From an uncultured Bacteroidota bacterium (GTDB lineage: Bacteria > Bacteroidota > Bacteroidia > UKL13-3): a DNA stretch of 14,559 nt. The stretch lies in contig CAISTO010000348.1 in NCBI GenBank assembly GCA_903888395.1, forward strand, positions 1-14,559, written 5' to 3'. This document shows, piece by piece, positions 1 through 6,968 of this stretch (its first letter is position 1; each line of letters begins with the position of its first letter). Under the pieces are notes generated by a model. It saw nothing but the letters and a program-made list of their open reading frames with translations, was not told where the DNA came from and did not search any database. A program made the position numbers and the translations under genes.

Positions 1-1522
1 AAATCTCTTTTCCCATTGCTACTGAATGGTTGCGCTCTTGTTTAAAATAATCCCTTATTTTTGATTTTGCTTTTGCGGTTGCAACCCATGAAAGCCAATC
101 TTCACTTGGTTTTTGTTTAGTTGAAGAAAGAATTTCTACTTGATCACCATTGCCTAGCACATAATTTATTGAAACTAATTTATTATTTACTTTAGCACCA
201 ATACACTTTGCCCCTAAACCTGAATGTATTTCAAAAGCAAAATCGAGTACGGTTGATTGTGCAGGCATTTTTTTTAAATCACCTTTTGGGGTAAAAACAA
301 ATATTTCTTCGGCAAATAAGTTTAGTTTAAAATCGTCTAAAAACTCTACAGCCGAACCGTCAGTATTTTCAAGCATATCACGAACCCTGGCAAGCCATTG
401 TTCCAAACCATTATCGTTTACTTGAGTTCCATCTTTATATTTCCAATGTGCGGCATAACCTTTTTCAGCTATTTCGTCCATTCGTTTGCTTCTAATTTGA
501 ACTTCTACCCATTTGCCTCCTGGTCCCATAACGGTGGTGTGCAAACTTTCGTAACCATTGGCTTTTGGAATGCTCACCCAATCACGTAATCTATCAGGAT
601 TTGGAGTATAAAAATCAGTTACTGTTGAATATACTTTCCAACAATCACTTTTTTCGTTTTCATATTCATCATCAATGATAATTCTAATAGCAAATAAATC
701 AAAAACTTCATCAAACGAAACTTCTTGTTTTTTCATTTTGGTCAAAATGCTATGTATGCTTTTTGGCCTTCCTTTTATTTCGTAATTTGAATCTGTTTCA
801 TCTAATGCTTTTTGAATAGGTTCAATAAATTTTTTGATGTATTTATTTCTTTCAGCTTTAGTTTCTTGAAGTTTATTTTTTACAATATTATAACTATCAG
901 GATCCAAAAACTTGGTGGCTAAATCTTCCAATTCAGTTTTAATAGCATAAAGTCCTAACCTATGCGCCAAAGGTGCATAAACATAAGCAGTTTCACTGGC
1001 AATTTTAAGTTGACTTTTGGCACTCATGCTTTCTAAGGTTCGCATATTGTGCAATCTATCAGCTAATTTTATCAAAATAACCCTAATATCTTCACTTAAA
1101 GTGAGGAGCATTTTTTTAAAATTTTCAGCTTGCATCGATTTATCTTGCTGGTCAAATGCATCAGAAATTTTTGTTAATCCATCAATAATTTGCGATACTT
1201 TTTTACCAAACTTCATGTCAATTAAGTCAAGCGTAATATCAGTATCCTCAACGGTATCGTGAAGTAATGCACATATAATAGAGGTTGATCCTAAGCCAAT
1301 TTCTTCGGCACAAATTTGTGCAACTGCAATAGGATGTAATATATAAGGTTCGCCACTTTTACGCCTCATACTTTTGTGCGCATCTAAACTAATATTAAAT
1401 GCCTCACGAATCTTTAGCCTATCTGTTTTACTTAATGTAACCTTGCATGAACGCAATAAATGCCTGTAAGCTTTTACTATTTCTTCGTTTTCTTTTTCTT
1501 GAATAAGGGAGGTGCTAAGCAT
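1..1522 (-). CDS. rel: Bifunctional (p)ppGpp synthetase/hydrolase, RelA/SpoT family (C-terminus cut by window edge)
   Basis: This enzyme makes and degrades the stringent-response alarmone (p)ppGpp in the cytoplasm. The visible 507 codons read without a stop from ATG at 1522 to the window edge. The hydrolase domain comes first: H63, the LLHDTVEDT block with H88, D89, E92 and D93, and D155 in KLADRLHNM, so the hydrolase looks intact. The synthetase domain follows (about residues 245-365), with GRPKSIHSI at 251-259, FDLFAIRI at 274-281, YESLHTTV at 324-331 and EVQIRS at 340-345. A TGS domain covers about 406-465. Family members are usually about 730-750 residues, so the helical, zinc-finger and ACT regions probably lie outside the window. 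The start gives the usual short leader before the HD domain; a nearby upstream ATG is out of frame. A -7-like AATTTTTG (1531-1538) lies just upstream but is weak. Family assignment is very secure; whether to call it rel, relA or spoT is convention. Confidence 0.97.
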   Translation of the reverse strand, partial: MLSTSLIQEKENEEIVKAYRHLLRSCKVTLSKTDRLKIREAFNISLDAHKSMRRKSGEPYILHPIAVAQICAEEIGLGSTSIICALLHDTVEDTDITLDLIDMKFGKKVSQIIDGLTKISDAFDQQDKSMQAENFKKMLLTLSEDIRVILIKLADRLHNMRTLESMSAKSQLKIASETAYVYAPLAHRLGLYAIKTELEDLATKFLDPDSYNIVKNKLQETKAERNKYIKKFIEPIQKALDETDSNYEIKGRPKSIHSILTKMKKQEVSFDEVFDLFAIRIIIDDEYENEKSDCWKVYSTVTDFYTPNPDRLRDWVSIPKANGYESLHTTVMGPGGKWVEVQIRSKRMDEIAEKGYAAHWKYKDGTQVNDNGLEQWLARVRDMLENTDGSAVEFLDDFKLNLFAEEIFVFTPKGDLKKMPAQSTVLDFAFEIHSGLGAKCIGAKVNNKLVSINYVLGNGDQVEILSSTKQKPSEDWLSWVATAKAKSKIRDYFKQERNHSVAMGKEI

Positions 1523-1596
1523 AATTGAAGCAAAAATTCATTGGCAATTTAAATATAAAATTTAACTTTTGTTTCTATGATTTAAACAAATTGCAC

Positions 1597-1616
1597 ATCC
1601 TATTGTGAATTAGGAT
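1597..1616. terminator. Short inverted repeat between the 191-residue gene and rel
   Basis: ATCCTA and TAGGAT form a perfect 6-bp stem around an 8-nt loop, 15 nt beyond the stop codon of the minus-strand 191-residue gene. No clear T-run follows on the minus strand, so as an intrinsic terminator it is weak. It could only partly separate that gene from rel, or mean nothing. The rest of the 108-nt gap is AT-rich with no other structure I trust. Confidence 0.25.
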
Positions 1617-1630
1617 ATTTGAATATAAAT

Positions 1631-2206
1631 TTAAAATATTGCTCCTGTACCATAAAGTAATCCTAAACTATTTACTCCCGCTGCATAGCTTCCTCCAATA
1701 TACATTACAAAATTTTCTGTTCTCATTATTCTAATTCTGCTGGCTAAAATTGGAGCAAACCAAATGCCATCATGTATGTCTTTTCCAAAACTTAAAAGTG
1801 GTCCCATTTCCATTTCCATTTTTGAATTTGAATTTATTTTCAGTTCAAATATTTTAAATTGAACTCCGGTTCCATAGGAAGTGGCCGCTTCTTCATTTAT
1901 TAGCTGATTACCCACCAAAAATTGTTTTGATTCAGTTGGTAAATTCATAAAAAAAGGAATTCTTATTTTCTTTAAAGGTCGAAGTTCAATAAAAAATAAT
2001 ATGGAGCTAGTAGGTAATATTACTGCGTGGTTTGCTTTTAAATCTGTAAGTTGACTATTGGAAATAAACATCACCGAACGTCCAAAACTTAATTCAAAGT
2101 TTTTAATATTCTTTTTCTCTTTTTCTACTTCTTGACCTGAAATTTTATTCGTTCCAGTAAACAAAAAGCATAATAATATTATACATGTTGTAAAGTTTAA
2201 TTTCAT
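1631..2206 (-). CDS. Exported protein of unknown function, possible outer-membrane beta-barrel
   Basis: I do not recognise a named family in this 191-residue protein. Residues 1-25 form a clear signal peptide: a Lys near the start, a hydrophobic core (CIILLCFLF) and a likely cleavage site near SGQ at 23-25, which predicts export to the periplasm or outer membrane. After a short charged linker (EVEKEKKN) the chain runs as alternating hydrophobic and polar stretches with many Gly and aromatic residues. It ends in a terminal Phe (TGAIF), which resembles the C-terminal signal of outer-membrane beta-barrels. That pattern is suggestive, not proof. No lipobox is present. Its start lies 6 nt after the stop of the upstream CWC gene, so the two are probably co-transcribed and the A-rich ribosome-binding site falls in that overlap region. 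Real-gene status is fairly secure because of the signal peptide and tight spacing. Confidence 0.75.
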   Translation of the reverse strand: MKLNFTTCIILLCFLFTGTNKISGQEVEKEKKNIKNFELSFGRSVMFISNSQLTDLKANHAVILPTSSILFFIELRPLKKIRIPFFMNLPTESKQFLVGNQLINEEAATSYGTGVQFKIFELKINSNSKMEMEMGPLLSFGKDIHDGIWFAPILASRIRIMRTENFVMYIGGSYAAGVNSLGLLYGTGAIF

Positions 2207-2212
2207 TTTTTT

Positions 2213-2386
2213 CTATTTTTTTTCTATTATCAAATATAAACATTTATTGCATAAACAATCTTCAAATATTGCTTTAATATTCTGACTATCAGTTTTACTT
2301 AATATTACTGAATAACAATGACATTCAGTAATTTTGTCCATATTGCATTCAAATAATTGTTTACATCTTTGACAGGTTTTTTGCAT
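2213..2386 (-). CDS. Cysteine-rich CWC family small protein
   Basis: This is a 57-residue ORF, ATG at 2386 and TAG at 2213-2215. It carries eight cysteines: C5, C8, C14, C22, C24, C44, C46 and C49. The pattern is CxxC (CQRC), FEC at 12-14, a CHC pair at 22-24, and CLCNKCL near the end. This is the arrangement I recall for the small Cys_rich_CWC family, which normally opens with CPxC, has a central CWC and ends with CLCxxCL. Here His replaces the central Trp of the name-giving motif. The cysteines suggest metal (probably zinc) binding. No biochemical function of the family is known to me, and there is no signal peptide, so it is probably cytoplasmic. It is the first gene of a minus-strand run and ends 6 nt before the 191-residue exported protein, which supports co-transcription. 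Family assignment is from motif memory. Confidence 0.82.
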   Translation of the reverse strand: MQKTCQRCKQLFECNMDKITECHCYSVILSKTDSQNIKAIFEDCLCNKCLYLIIEKK

Positions 2387-2437
2387 AATGTCTTTATATA
2401 TTACTTTAAACTTCTAAAAAAATTATTAGCCTTTGGC

Positions 2438-2452
2438 AATAATAATAATAAT
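2438..2452. repeat. AAT trinucleotide microsatellite, five units
   Basis: Five perfect AAT copies lie in the divergent promoter region between the CWC gene and mutS2. A tract of this length could change by slippage and so alter spacing in a promoter, but nothing here shows that it does. Confidence 0.7.
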
Positions 2453-2524
2453 CAACGGAATCTTTGTTAAAGCTTATATTGCACAAGTTTATTTAAATAT
2501 TTTTTTTCCTAAATTGCACCAATA

Positions 2525-2546
2525 AATAAAACAATTTTGTTTTATT
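2525..2546. promoter_or_regulatory. Perfect 22-bp palindrome upstream of mutS2
   Basis: AATAAAACAA and TTGTTTTATT are perfect reverse complements separated by TT. The element ends 29 nt before the GTG of mutS2, so it could be an operator or a hairpin in the mutS2 leader. Because it is almost entirely A and T, chance is a real possibility, although 10 of 10 matched bases including the central C/G pairs is notable. Confidence 0.4.
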
Positions 2547-2575
2547 ATTATTGTTAGTTATAAAACAAATATAAA

Positions 2576-4966
2576 GTGCCATATCCGCAGTCTATTGAAC
2601 TCAAATTAGAGTTTAACCAAATAAAAGAATTAGTTGCCAAAAAATGTATTTCTACACTTGGTCAGCAATACATTGATAAAATAAAATTCAATAACCGTCA
2701 CGATATTATTGAAAAAATGCTTTGGCAAGTGAAGGATTTTAAAAATTTGCTCGAAACAGATTTACCTTTTCCAAATGAACATTTTCATGATGTTTTTCCT
2801 TATTTTAGAAAAGCAAAAATTGAAGGAATGTGGCTGATAGAAGAAGAGTTACATAAACTAAAATTAACAATACAATCGTTTTTACAAATTGCAAAATATT
2901 TTAGAGATAGACCTGAAAAATACCAATATTTACATGCGCTTTTAGAAGGATTATTATACAATGATTTAATAGTTAGGCGCATTGAACGAATTTTAGACAA
3001 TGAAGGTGTGATGAAGCCAAATGCTTCGCCCGAATTAGCTAAAATTTCAGCTAAAATTACTGAAAAGGAAAAGGAAGTACGCAGACGTATTCAAAGTATT
3101 TACGACAAAGGAGCTAAAAATAACCATATAGCCGAAGACTTAGAAATTACCATTAGAGATGGACGTTTGGTTTTACCAGTTTTGGCAGAATTTAAACGAA
3201 GTATTCCAGGTTTTGTGCATGATGAAAGTAATACAGGACAAACAGTTTACATAGAACCAACTGAATGTTTTGAAATGAATAATATAATTCGTGAACTTCA
3301 AATTGCTTATCGTAGGGAACGGGAACGAATTTTATTGGAAATTACAGATCAAATCAGACCTGAAATTCCCGAGTTAGAAAAAAATATTCAACGCATGGGC
3401 TTGTTCGATTTTATCAGGGCAAAAGCACTTTTTGCAATGGATTTAGATGCCGATTTGCCAGCTATTTCAAAACTACCTAATATGGTTTTACGCACTGCTT
3501 TTCATCCTCTGTTAAAACTGAATCACCAAAAAAGTAAATTGAGTATTGTTCCGCTTAATATTGAACTGAATGCTGAAAATAGAATTGCAGTAATTTCAGG
3601 TCCAAATGCAGGGGGTAAATCGGTTTGCTTAAAAACAGTTGGCTTGTTACAATTTATGTTTCAAAGTGGGTTTTTAGTACCAGCTAGTCCTGACAGTGAA
3701 ATGTGTGTTTTTAAAGATATAATGGTTGATATTGGCGATGAACAAAGCATTGAAAACGACTTAAGCACATACAGTAGTCATTTACTTCGCATGAAATATT
3801 TTACCGATTTTGCCGATGGCAAAACATTGTTTTTAATTGATGAATTTGGAATGGGAACTGATCCTCAATTTGGAGGTCCATTGGCCGAAGCCATTTTGAA
3901 CCACATTAACCGAAAAAATAGTTTTGGAGTAGTTACCACCCACTTTAGTAACTTAAAGAATTTTGCCAATAACACCAAAGGTTTAATCAATGCAAGCATG
4001 CTTTTTGACAATGAAAAATTGCAACCACTTTATCAGTTAGAAATGGGTAAACCAGGAAGTAGTTATGCGTTTGAAATAGCAACTAAAACTGGTCTTGCAC
4101 AAAGTATAATTAACTATGCCAAGGATAGAGTAGGAGTAAAGCAAAAACGAGTGGATGATTTATTAATTGAAGTAGAAAAGGAACAAAAACAAGTAGTAGA
4201 TTTACGCCAACGTTTTGCTGAAAAGGAAGCTAAAGCAAATGCTTTATTGGAAAAATACACAGCTTTAAAAGAAGAAATAGAAGTAAATAAAAAACTCCTA
4301 ATTAAGCAAGCCAAACAAGAAGCATTAGCAATAGTAAGCGAAGCCAATAGTAAAATTGAAGCAACTATCAGAGAAATCAAGCAAAATCAAGCCGATACCG
4401 AGACACAGCGAAAAGCAAGAACAGAAATTAAAGAAACCATTCAAGAGTTGAAGGATTTTGCAAAGCAAGAAAAAATTAAAGAAGATAAACATGCTCCAAA
4501 ACCTATAAAAGGTGATATTAATATTGGCTCATCGGTAATGGTTTCAGGACAGCAAAGTATAGGTGAAGTTTTAGAAATTAATAAAACTAAAGCAGTAGTT
4601 GTCTTTGGTAATTTGCATACAACTGTAGATTTAAAAAAGCTTCAAGTAGTAGCAAAATCAGTTGAAAAAGAATTGAAAAAAATGTCGGAAGGAGTTAATC
4701 TGAATGACAAAATGAAAGACTTTAGTCCTGAATTAAATATTATTGGAACGCGAGGCGATGAAGCCATGAGAAGGTTAGATTTATTTATAGACGATGCTTA
4801 TTTGTTAGGAGTTAAACAAGTAAGAATTGTTCATGGTAAAGGTTACGGAATTCTTCGAACTTTGGTTCGCGATTCATTGAATAGAAATCCTTTAGTATCG
4901 AGTGTGCAAAACGAAAACATTGAATTTGGTGGCGATGGAGCGAGTATAGTGATGATGAAAATGTAA
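2576..4966 (+). CDS. mutS2: Endonuclease MutS2 (MutS-like ATPase with Smr domain)
   Basis: MutS2 proteins are ATPases with a C-terminal Smr nuclease domain. Members have been linked to limiting homologous recombination and, in Bacillus subtilis, to splitting collided ribosomes. The 796 residues match the usual family length of about 780-800. Order: N-terminal core and clamp region (about 1-300); ATPase with Walker A GPNAGGKS starting at G342, the STYSSHL signature, Walker B LFLIDEFG with D422 and E423, and the TTHFSNL switch; a long charged coiled coil (about 515-640); then an Smr domain (about 718-796) with HGKG at H753-G756. The usual LDLRG motif reads LNIIG at 720-724. The start is GTG: an in-frame TAA lies at 2561 and the first internal ATG comes far inside the conserved N-terminus. 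It stands alone on the plus strand, with a hairpin terminator directly downstream. Confidence 0.96.
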   Translation: MPYPQSIELKLEFNQIKELVAKKCISTLGQQYIDKIKFNNRHDIIEKMLWQVKDFKNLLETDLPFPNEHFHDVFPYFRKAKIEGMWLIEEELHKLKLTIQSFLQIAKYFRDRPEKYQYLHALLEGLLYNDLIVRRIERILDNEGVMKPNASPELAKISAKITEKEKEVRRRIQSIYDKGAKNNHIAEDLEITIRDGRLVLPVLAEFKRSIPGFVHDESNTGQTVYIEPTECFEMNNIIRELQIAYRRERERILLEITDQIRPEIPELEKNIQRMGLFDFIRAKALFAMDLDADLPAISKLPNMVLRTAFHPLLKLNHQKSKLSIVPLNIELNAENRIAVISGPNAGGKSVCLKTVGLLQFMFQSGFLVPASPDSEMCVFKDIMVDIGDEQSIENDLSTYSSHLLRMKYFTDFADGKTLFLIDEFGMGTDPQFGGPLAEAILNHINRKNSFGVVTTHFSNLKNFANNTKGLINASMLFDNEKLQPLYQLEMGKPGSSYAFEIATKTGLAQSIINYAKDRVGVKQKRVDDLLIEVEKEQKQVVDLRQRFAEKEAKANALLEKYTALKEEIEVNKKLLIKQAKQEALAIVSEANSKIEATIREIKQNQADTETQRKARTEIKETIQELKDFAKQEKIKEDKHAPKPIKGDINIGSSVMVSGQQSIGEVLEINKTKAVVVFGNLHTTVDLKKLQVVAKSVEKELKKMSEGVNLNDKMKDFSPELNIIGTRGDEAMRRLDLFIDDAYLLGVKQVRIVHGKGYGILRTLVRDSLNRNPLVSSVQNENIEFGGDGASIVMMKM

Positions 4967-4971
4967 GAAAA

Positions 4972-5004
4972 AAAGTCACGAAATGAATTTCATTTTGTGA
5001 CTTT
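4972..5004. terminator. Strong hairpin terminator after mutS2, probably bidirectional
   Basis: Arms AAAGTCACGAAATGAA and TTCATTTTGTGACTTT pair over 16 bp with a single G-U pair on the plus strand. A 1-nt centre means the tip opens to a small loop. The stem begins 5 nt after the mutS2 stop codon and is flanked by a run of A on the left and T-rich sequence on the right. This makes it a plausible Rho-independent terminator for mutS2 and, read the other way, for porX. Confidence 0.8.
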
Positions 5005-5080
5005 ACAATTTATAATTGTCAAATGAATTGTCTGTTTGAAAATTTCAAGTTTGAGGCTTGTGAAGTTAGAAAAATGTGAG

Positions 5081-5095
5081 TTTGCTTTTCGCAAA
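5081..5095 (-). terminator. Weak hairpin downstream of porX
   Basis: On the minus strand TTTGC and GCAAA pair around a 5-nt loop, followed a few bases later by TTTTT (5070-5074). It lies about 57 nt past the porX stop. The stem is only 5 bp, so it may merely help the larger hairpin at 4972-5004. Confidence 0.3.
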
Positions 5096-5151
5096 TGACC
5101 ATTTTTATAACGAGCGTAACGAAGAAATTGGAATTTTAAAACAGATAATTA

Positions 5152-6705
5152 TTATTTTGTTTCCAAAACAATAAAAGGAACTATCATCTCTTCTAAACTA
5201 ATTCCACCATGTTGGAACGAATCATTGTAAAAATTCACGTGGTAATTATAATTATTTGGATAAACCATAAAATCATCGCCTTTGGCAAAAACCCAACTTG
5301 TACTCATGTTTTGCTTTGGTAAAAAAACATCTGCCGGATTTTTAACTCCAAATAAATCATTGGCATTATAGCTTAAATTTTTTCCCTGTTTATAGCGCAA
5401 ATTGGTACTTGTATTTTTATCACCAATAATTTTTACCGGATTTTTTACCCTTATTGAACCATGATCGGTGGTAATTATAATTCTTACTTTCTTTTGAGCT
5501 ATTTTTTTAATGGCTTCAAATAATGGTGAATGTTCAAACCAACTTGCGGTAATACTTCTATATGCTGCTTCATCTTCTGCTAGCTCTTTCATTACGTTCA
5601 TTTCGGTACGAACATGACTTAACATATCTACAAAATTATAAACAATAACATTGAACTTATTGCTCATCAAATTAGAAACTGTATCGGCTAAATTTTTACC
5701 CGCTTGCAAATTGGTAACCTTGGTATAAGTAATTTTTTCTTTATAACCCAAGCGCTGCATTTGCTTGTTTATAAACTCTTCTTCATATATATTTTTTCCT
5801 TCATCTTCTTCTTCATTTACCCAAAGATTTGGATACAATCTTTCAATTTCACTTGGCAACATTCCCGCAAAAAAACTGTTTCTAGCATAATGAGTGGTGG
5901 TAGGTAAAATGGTTAAATAAGTATCTTCACTAATTATATTAAAGTAATCTGTTAGTTGGCTTTGAACCATTTTCCATTGATCGTACCTAAAATTATCAAT
6001 TAAAATTAAAAATGTAGGAATGTCTTTATCAATTACTGGCATCAATTTTTTATTGATCACAGTATGGCTCATAGCCGGTGTTTTAGCATCAGGTTTTTTC
6101 AAGAAATTCACAAAGTTTTTCTCTATAAATTTCACCCAATCGTTATTGGCATCACGTTTTTGCATGGCCAATATTTCATCCATTCCAGTATCACCACTTT
6201 TGGCTAATTCTAGTTCCCAATACACTAATTTTTTGTACAAATTTACCCAACTTTCATAGTCGTTTACATCATACAATTCCATGGCTATTTGCCTAAATTC
6301 TTGTTGGTAATTTTGAGCCGTTTTTTCAGTTACCAATTGCTTGCTGTCCAAAATACGTTTAAGTGATAATAAAATTTGACTTGAGTTAACTGGCTTAATC
6401 AAGTAATCAGCTATTTGATTGCCAATGGCATCTTCCATAATATGCTCTTCCTCACTTTTGGTAATCATTACTATTGGCACCTCAGGAGTAATGGCTTTTA
6501 TTTGAACCAATGCTTCTAAGCCACTGATTCCAGGCATGTTTTCATCTAAAAAAATAACATCATATCGCTTTAGTTTTACTGCTTCTACAGCATCTACGCC
6601 ACTGGTAACCTTATCTACCGTATAACCTTTATTAGTTAGGTAAATAATATGTGGCTTTAATAAATCTATCTCATCATCGGCCCAAAGAATACTTGTATTG
6701 CTCAT
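5152..6705 (-). CDS. porX: PorX: response regulator with PglZ phosphatase-like domain, type IX secretion regulator
   Basis: PorX is the response regulator of the PorX/PorY pair that controls type IX secretion genes in Bacteroidota. The 517 residues and domain order match the family. An N-terminal receiver domain (about 5-120) has acidic D10 and D11, phospho-acceptor D54 in FLDENMPG, T82 and K104 in YLIKPV. A helical linker (about 125-220) leads to an alkaline-phosphatase-superfamily PglZ domain with metal or active-site candidates D237 (LIDNFRYD), T269-T271 (PTTTHYARN), D414 and H415 (TTDHG) and H499 (FQHGG). There is no DNA-binding domain. In the Porphyromonas gingivalis protein the PglZ domain is a zinc-dependent phosphodiesterase, and PorX has been reported to act with the ECF sigma factor SigP; both are family knowledge, not seen here. 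All key residues are present, so the protein looks functional. It is divergent from the HD gene; the PorY kinase is not in the window. Confidence 0.95.
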   Translation of the reverse strand: MSNTSILWADDEIDLLKPHIIYLTNKGYTVDKVTSGVDAVEAVKLKRYDVIFLDENMPGISGLEALVQIKAITPEVPIVMITKSEEEHIMEDAIGNQIADYLIKPVNSSQILLSLKRILDSKQLVTEKTAQNYQQEFRQIAMELYDVNDYESWVNLYKKLVYWELELAKSGDTGMDEILAMQKRDANNDWVKFIEKNFVNFLKKPDAKTPAMSHTVINKKLMPVIDKDIPTFLILIDNFRYDQWKMVQSQLTDYFNIISEDTYLTILPTTTHYARNSFFAGMLPSEIERLYPNLWVNEEEDEGKNIYEEEFINKQMQRLGYKEKITYTKVTNLQAGKNLADTVSNLMSNKFNVIVYNFVDMLSHVRTEMNVMKELAEDEAAYRSITASWFEHSPLFEAIKKIAQKKVRIIITTDHGSIRVKNPVKIIGDKNTSTNLRYKQGKNLSYNANDLFGVKNPADVFLPKQNMSTSWVFAKGDDFMVYPNNYNYHVNFYNDSFQHGGISLEEMIVPFIVLETK

Positions 6706-6724
6706 TTATGTTTTATTGTTTTTG

Positions 6725-6756
6725 CAAAGATTACTTGTTTACTTGAATTTAAAAAT
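6725..6756 (-). promoter_or_regulatory. Candidate Bacteroidota-type promoter of porX
   Basis: Read on the minus strand, TTTT (one mismatch to the -33 TTTG) is followed after 20 nt by AATCTTTG (one mismatch to the -7 TAnnTTTG). The box ends 19 nt before the porX ATG, so the leader would be about 10-15 nt. Spacing is right but both boxes are imperfect. Confidence 0.4.
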
Positions 6757-6913
6757 TGTTTGTGATTTATTTACTGATATGTATATAAAAGGTAAATATA
6801 ACGTGGTTCTTGGTGTTTTAGTATTTTTTTGCACGTATGGGCACACCTATGTGTATGCCATTAATTTTGAAACCAAAACAAATTCTCCAACAAATAAAAT
6901 CAATTATTCAATT

Positions 6914-6946
6914 TTGTAATCTTCCAATCTTTCAAATCTTGTAATC
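6914..6946. repeat. Direct repeat TTGTAATC flanking CAATCTTTCAAATC
   Basis: Two exact 8-bp TTGTAATC copies (6914-6921 and 6939-6946) start 25 nt apart just upstream of the HD gene promoter box, with AATCTT also recurring between them. It could be a paired regulator site or simple intergenic low-complexity sequence. Confidence 0.35.
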
Positions 6947-6956
6947 AAAAATAACC

Positions 6957-6964
6957 TATTTTTG
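6957..6964 (+). promoter_or_regulatory. -7 promoter box TATTTTTG of the HD-domain gene
   Basis: This is a perfect match to TAnnTTTG, placed only 4 nt before the GTG start. I see no good TTTG 19-21 nt upstream. If it is the promoter, transcription would begin at or next to the start codon, making the mRNA leaderless or nearly so. Confidence 0.55.
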
Positions 6965-6968
6965 ACCC

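Larger units (their letters stand above)
2387..2575. other. Divergent intergenic region between the CWC gene and mutS2
   Basis: These 189 nt must hold promoters for both directions, but I find no convincing TTTG/TAnnTTTG pair on either strand. It holds a five-unit AAT repeat (2438-2452) and a perfect 22-bp palindrome (2525-2546). Confidence 0.5.
4967..5151. other. Convergent intergenic region between mutS2 and porX
   Basis: This 185-nt gap separates two converging genes. Its left end is a strong hairpin terminator (4972-5004), and a weaker hairpin sits at 5081-5095. The phrase AACGAGCGTAACGAAG (5109-5124) contains AACGA twice and is more GC-rich than its surroundings. It may be part of a dispersed intergenic repeat, which one window cannot show. 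No ORF is supported. Confidence 0.5.
6706..6968. other. Divergent intergenic region between porX and the HD-domain gene
   Basis: These 263 nt carry a candidate porX promoter (6725-6756, minus), a perfect TAnnTTTG box for the HD gene (6957-6964, plus), and a direct repeat TTGTAATC (6914-6921 and 6939-6946). A short reading frame inside it (ATG at 6779, stop at 6919) begins like a signal peptide but is only 46 residues long and I do not call it a gene. Confidence 0.5.

Noticed and set aside
398..1262. Two plus-strand frames (398-589 and 1017-1262) that look hydrophobic.
   Set aside because: Both lie opposite the rel coding sequence, whose conserved motifs show that the minus strand is the coding one.
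1523..1630. A standard promoter for rel in the gap upstream of its ATG.
   Set aside because: TATATTTA and AATTTTTG resemble -7 boxes, but neither has a TTTG at 19-21 nt, and the latter would give almost no leader. Too weak to list as a feature.
6698..6919. A 73-codon plus-strand frame across the porX start, and its shorter version from ATG 6779 (46 residues) that begins like a signal peptide ending VYA.
   Set aside because: The long form overlaps the porX start and promoter. The short form would leave only about 20 mature residues, has no good ribosome-binding site and no family resemblance. It may be a remnant of a lost gene, but I cannot support it.
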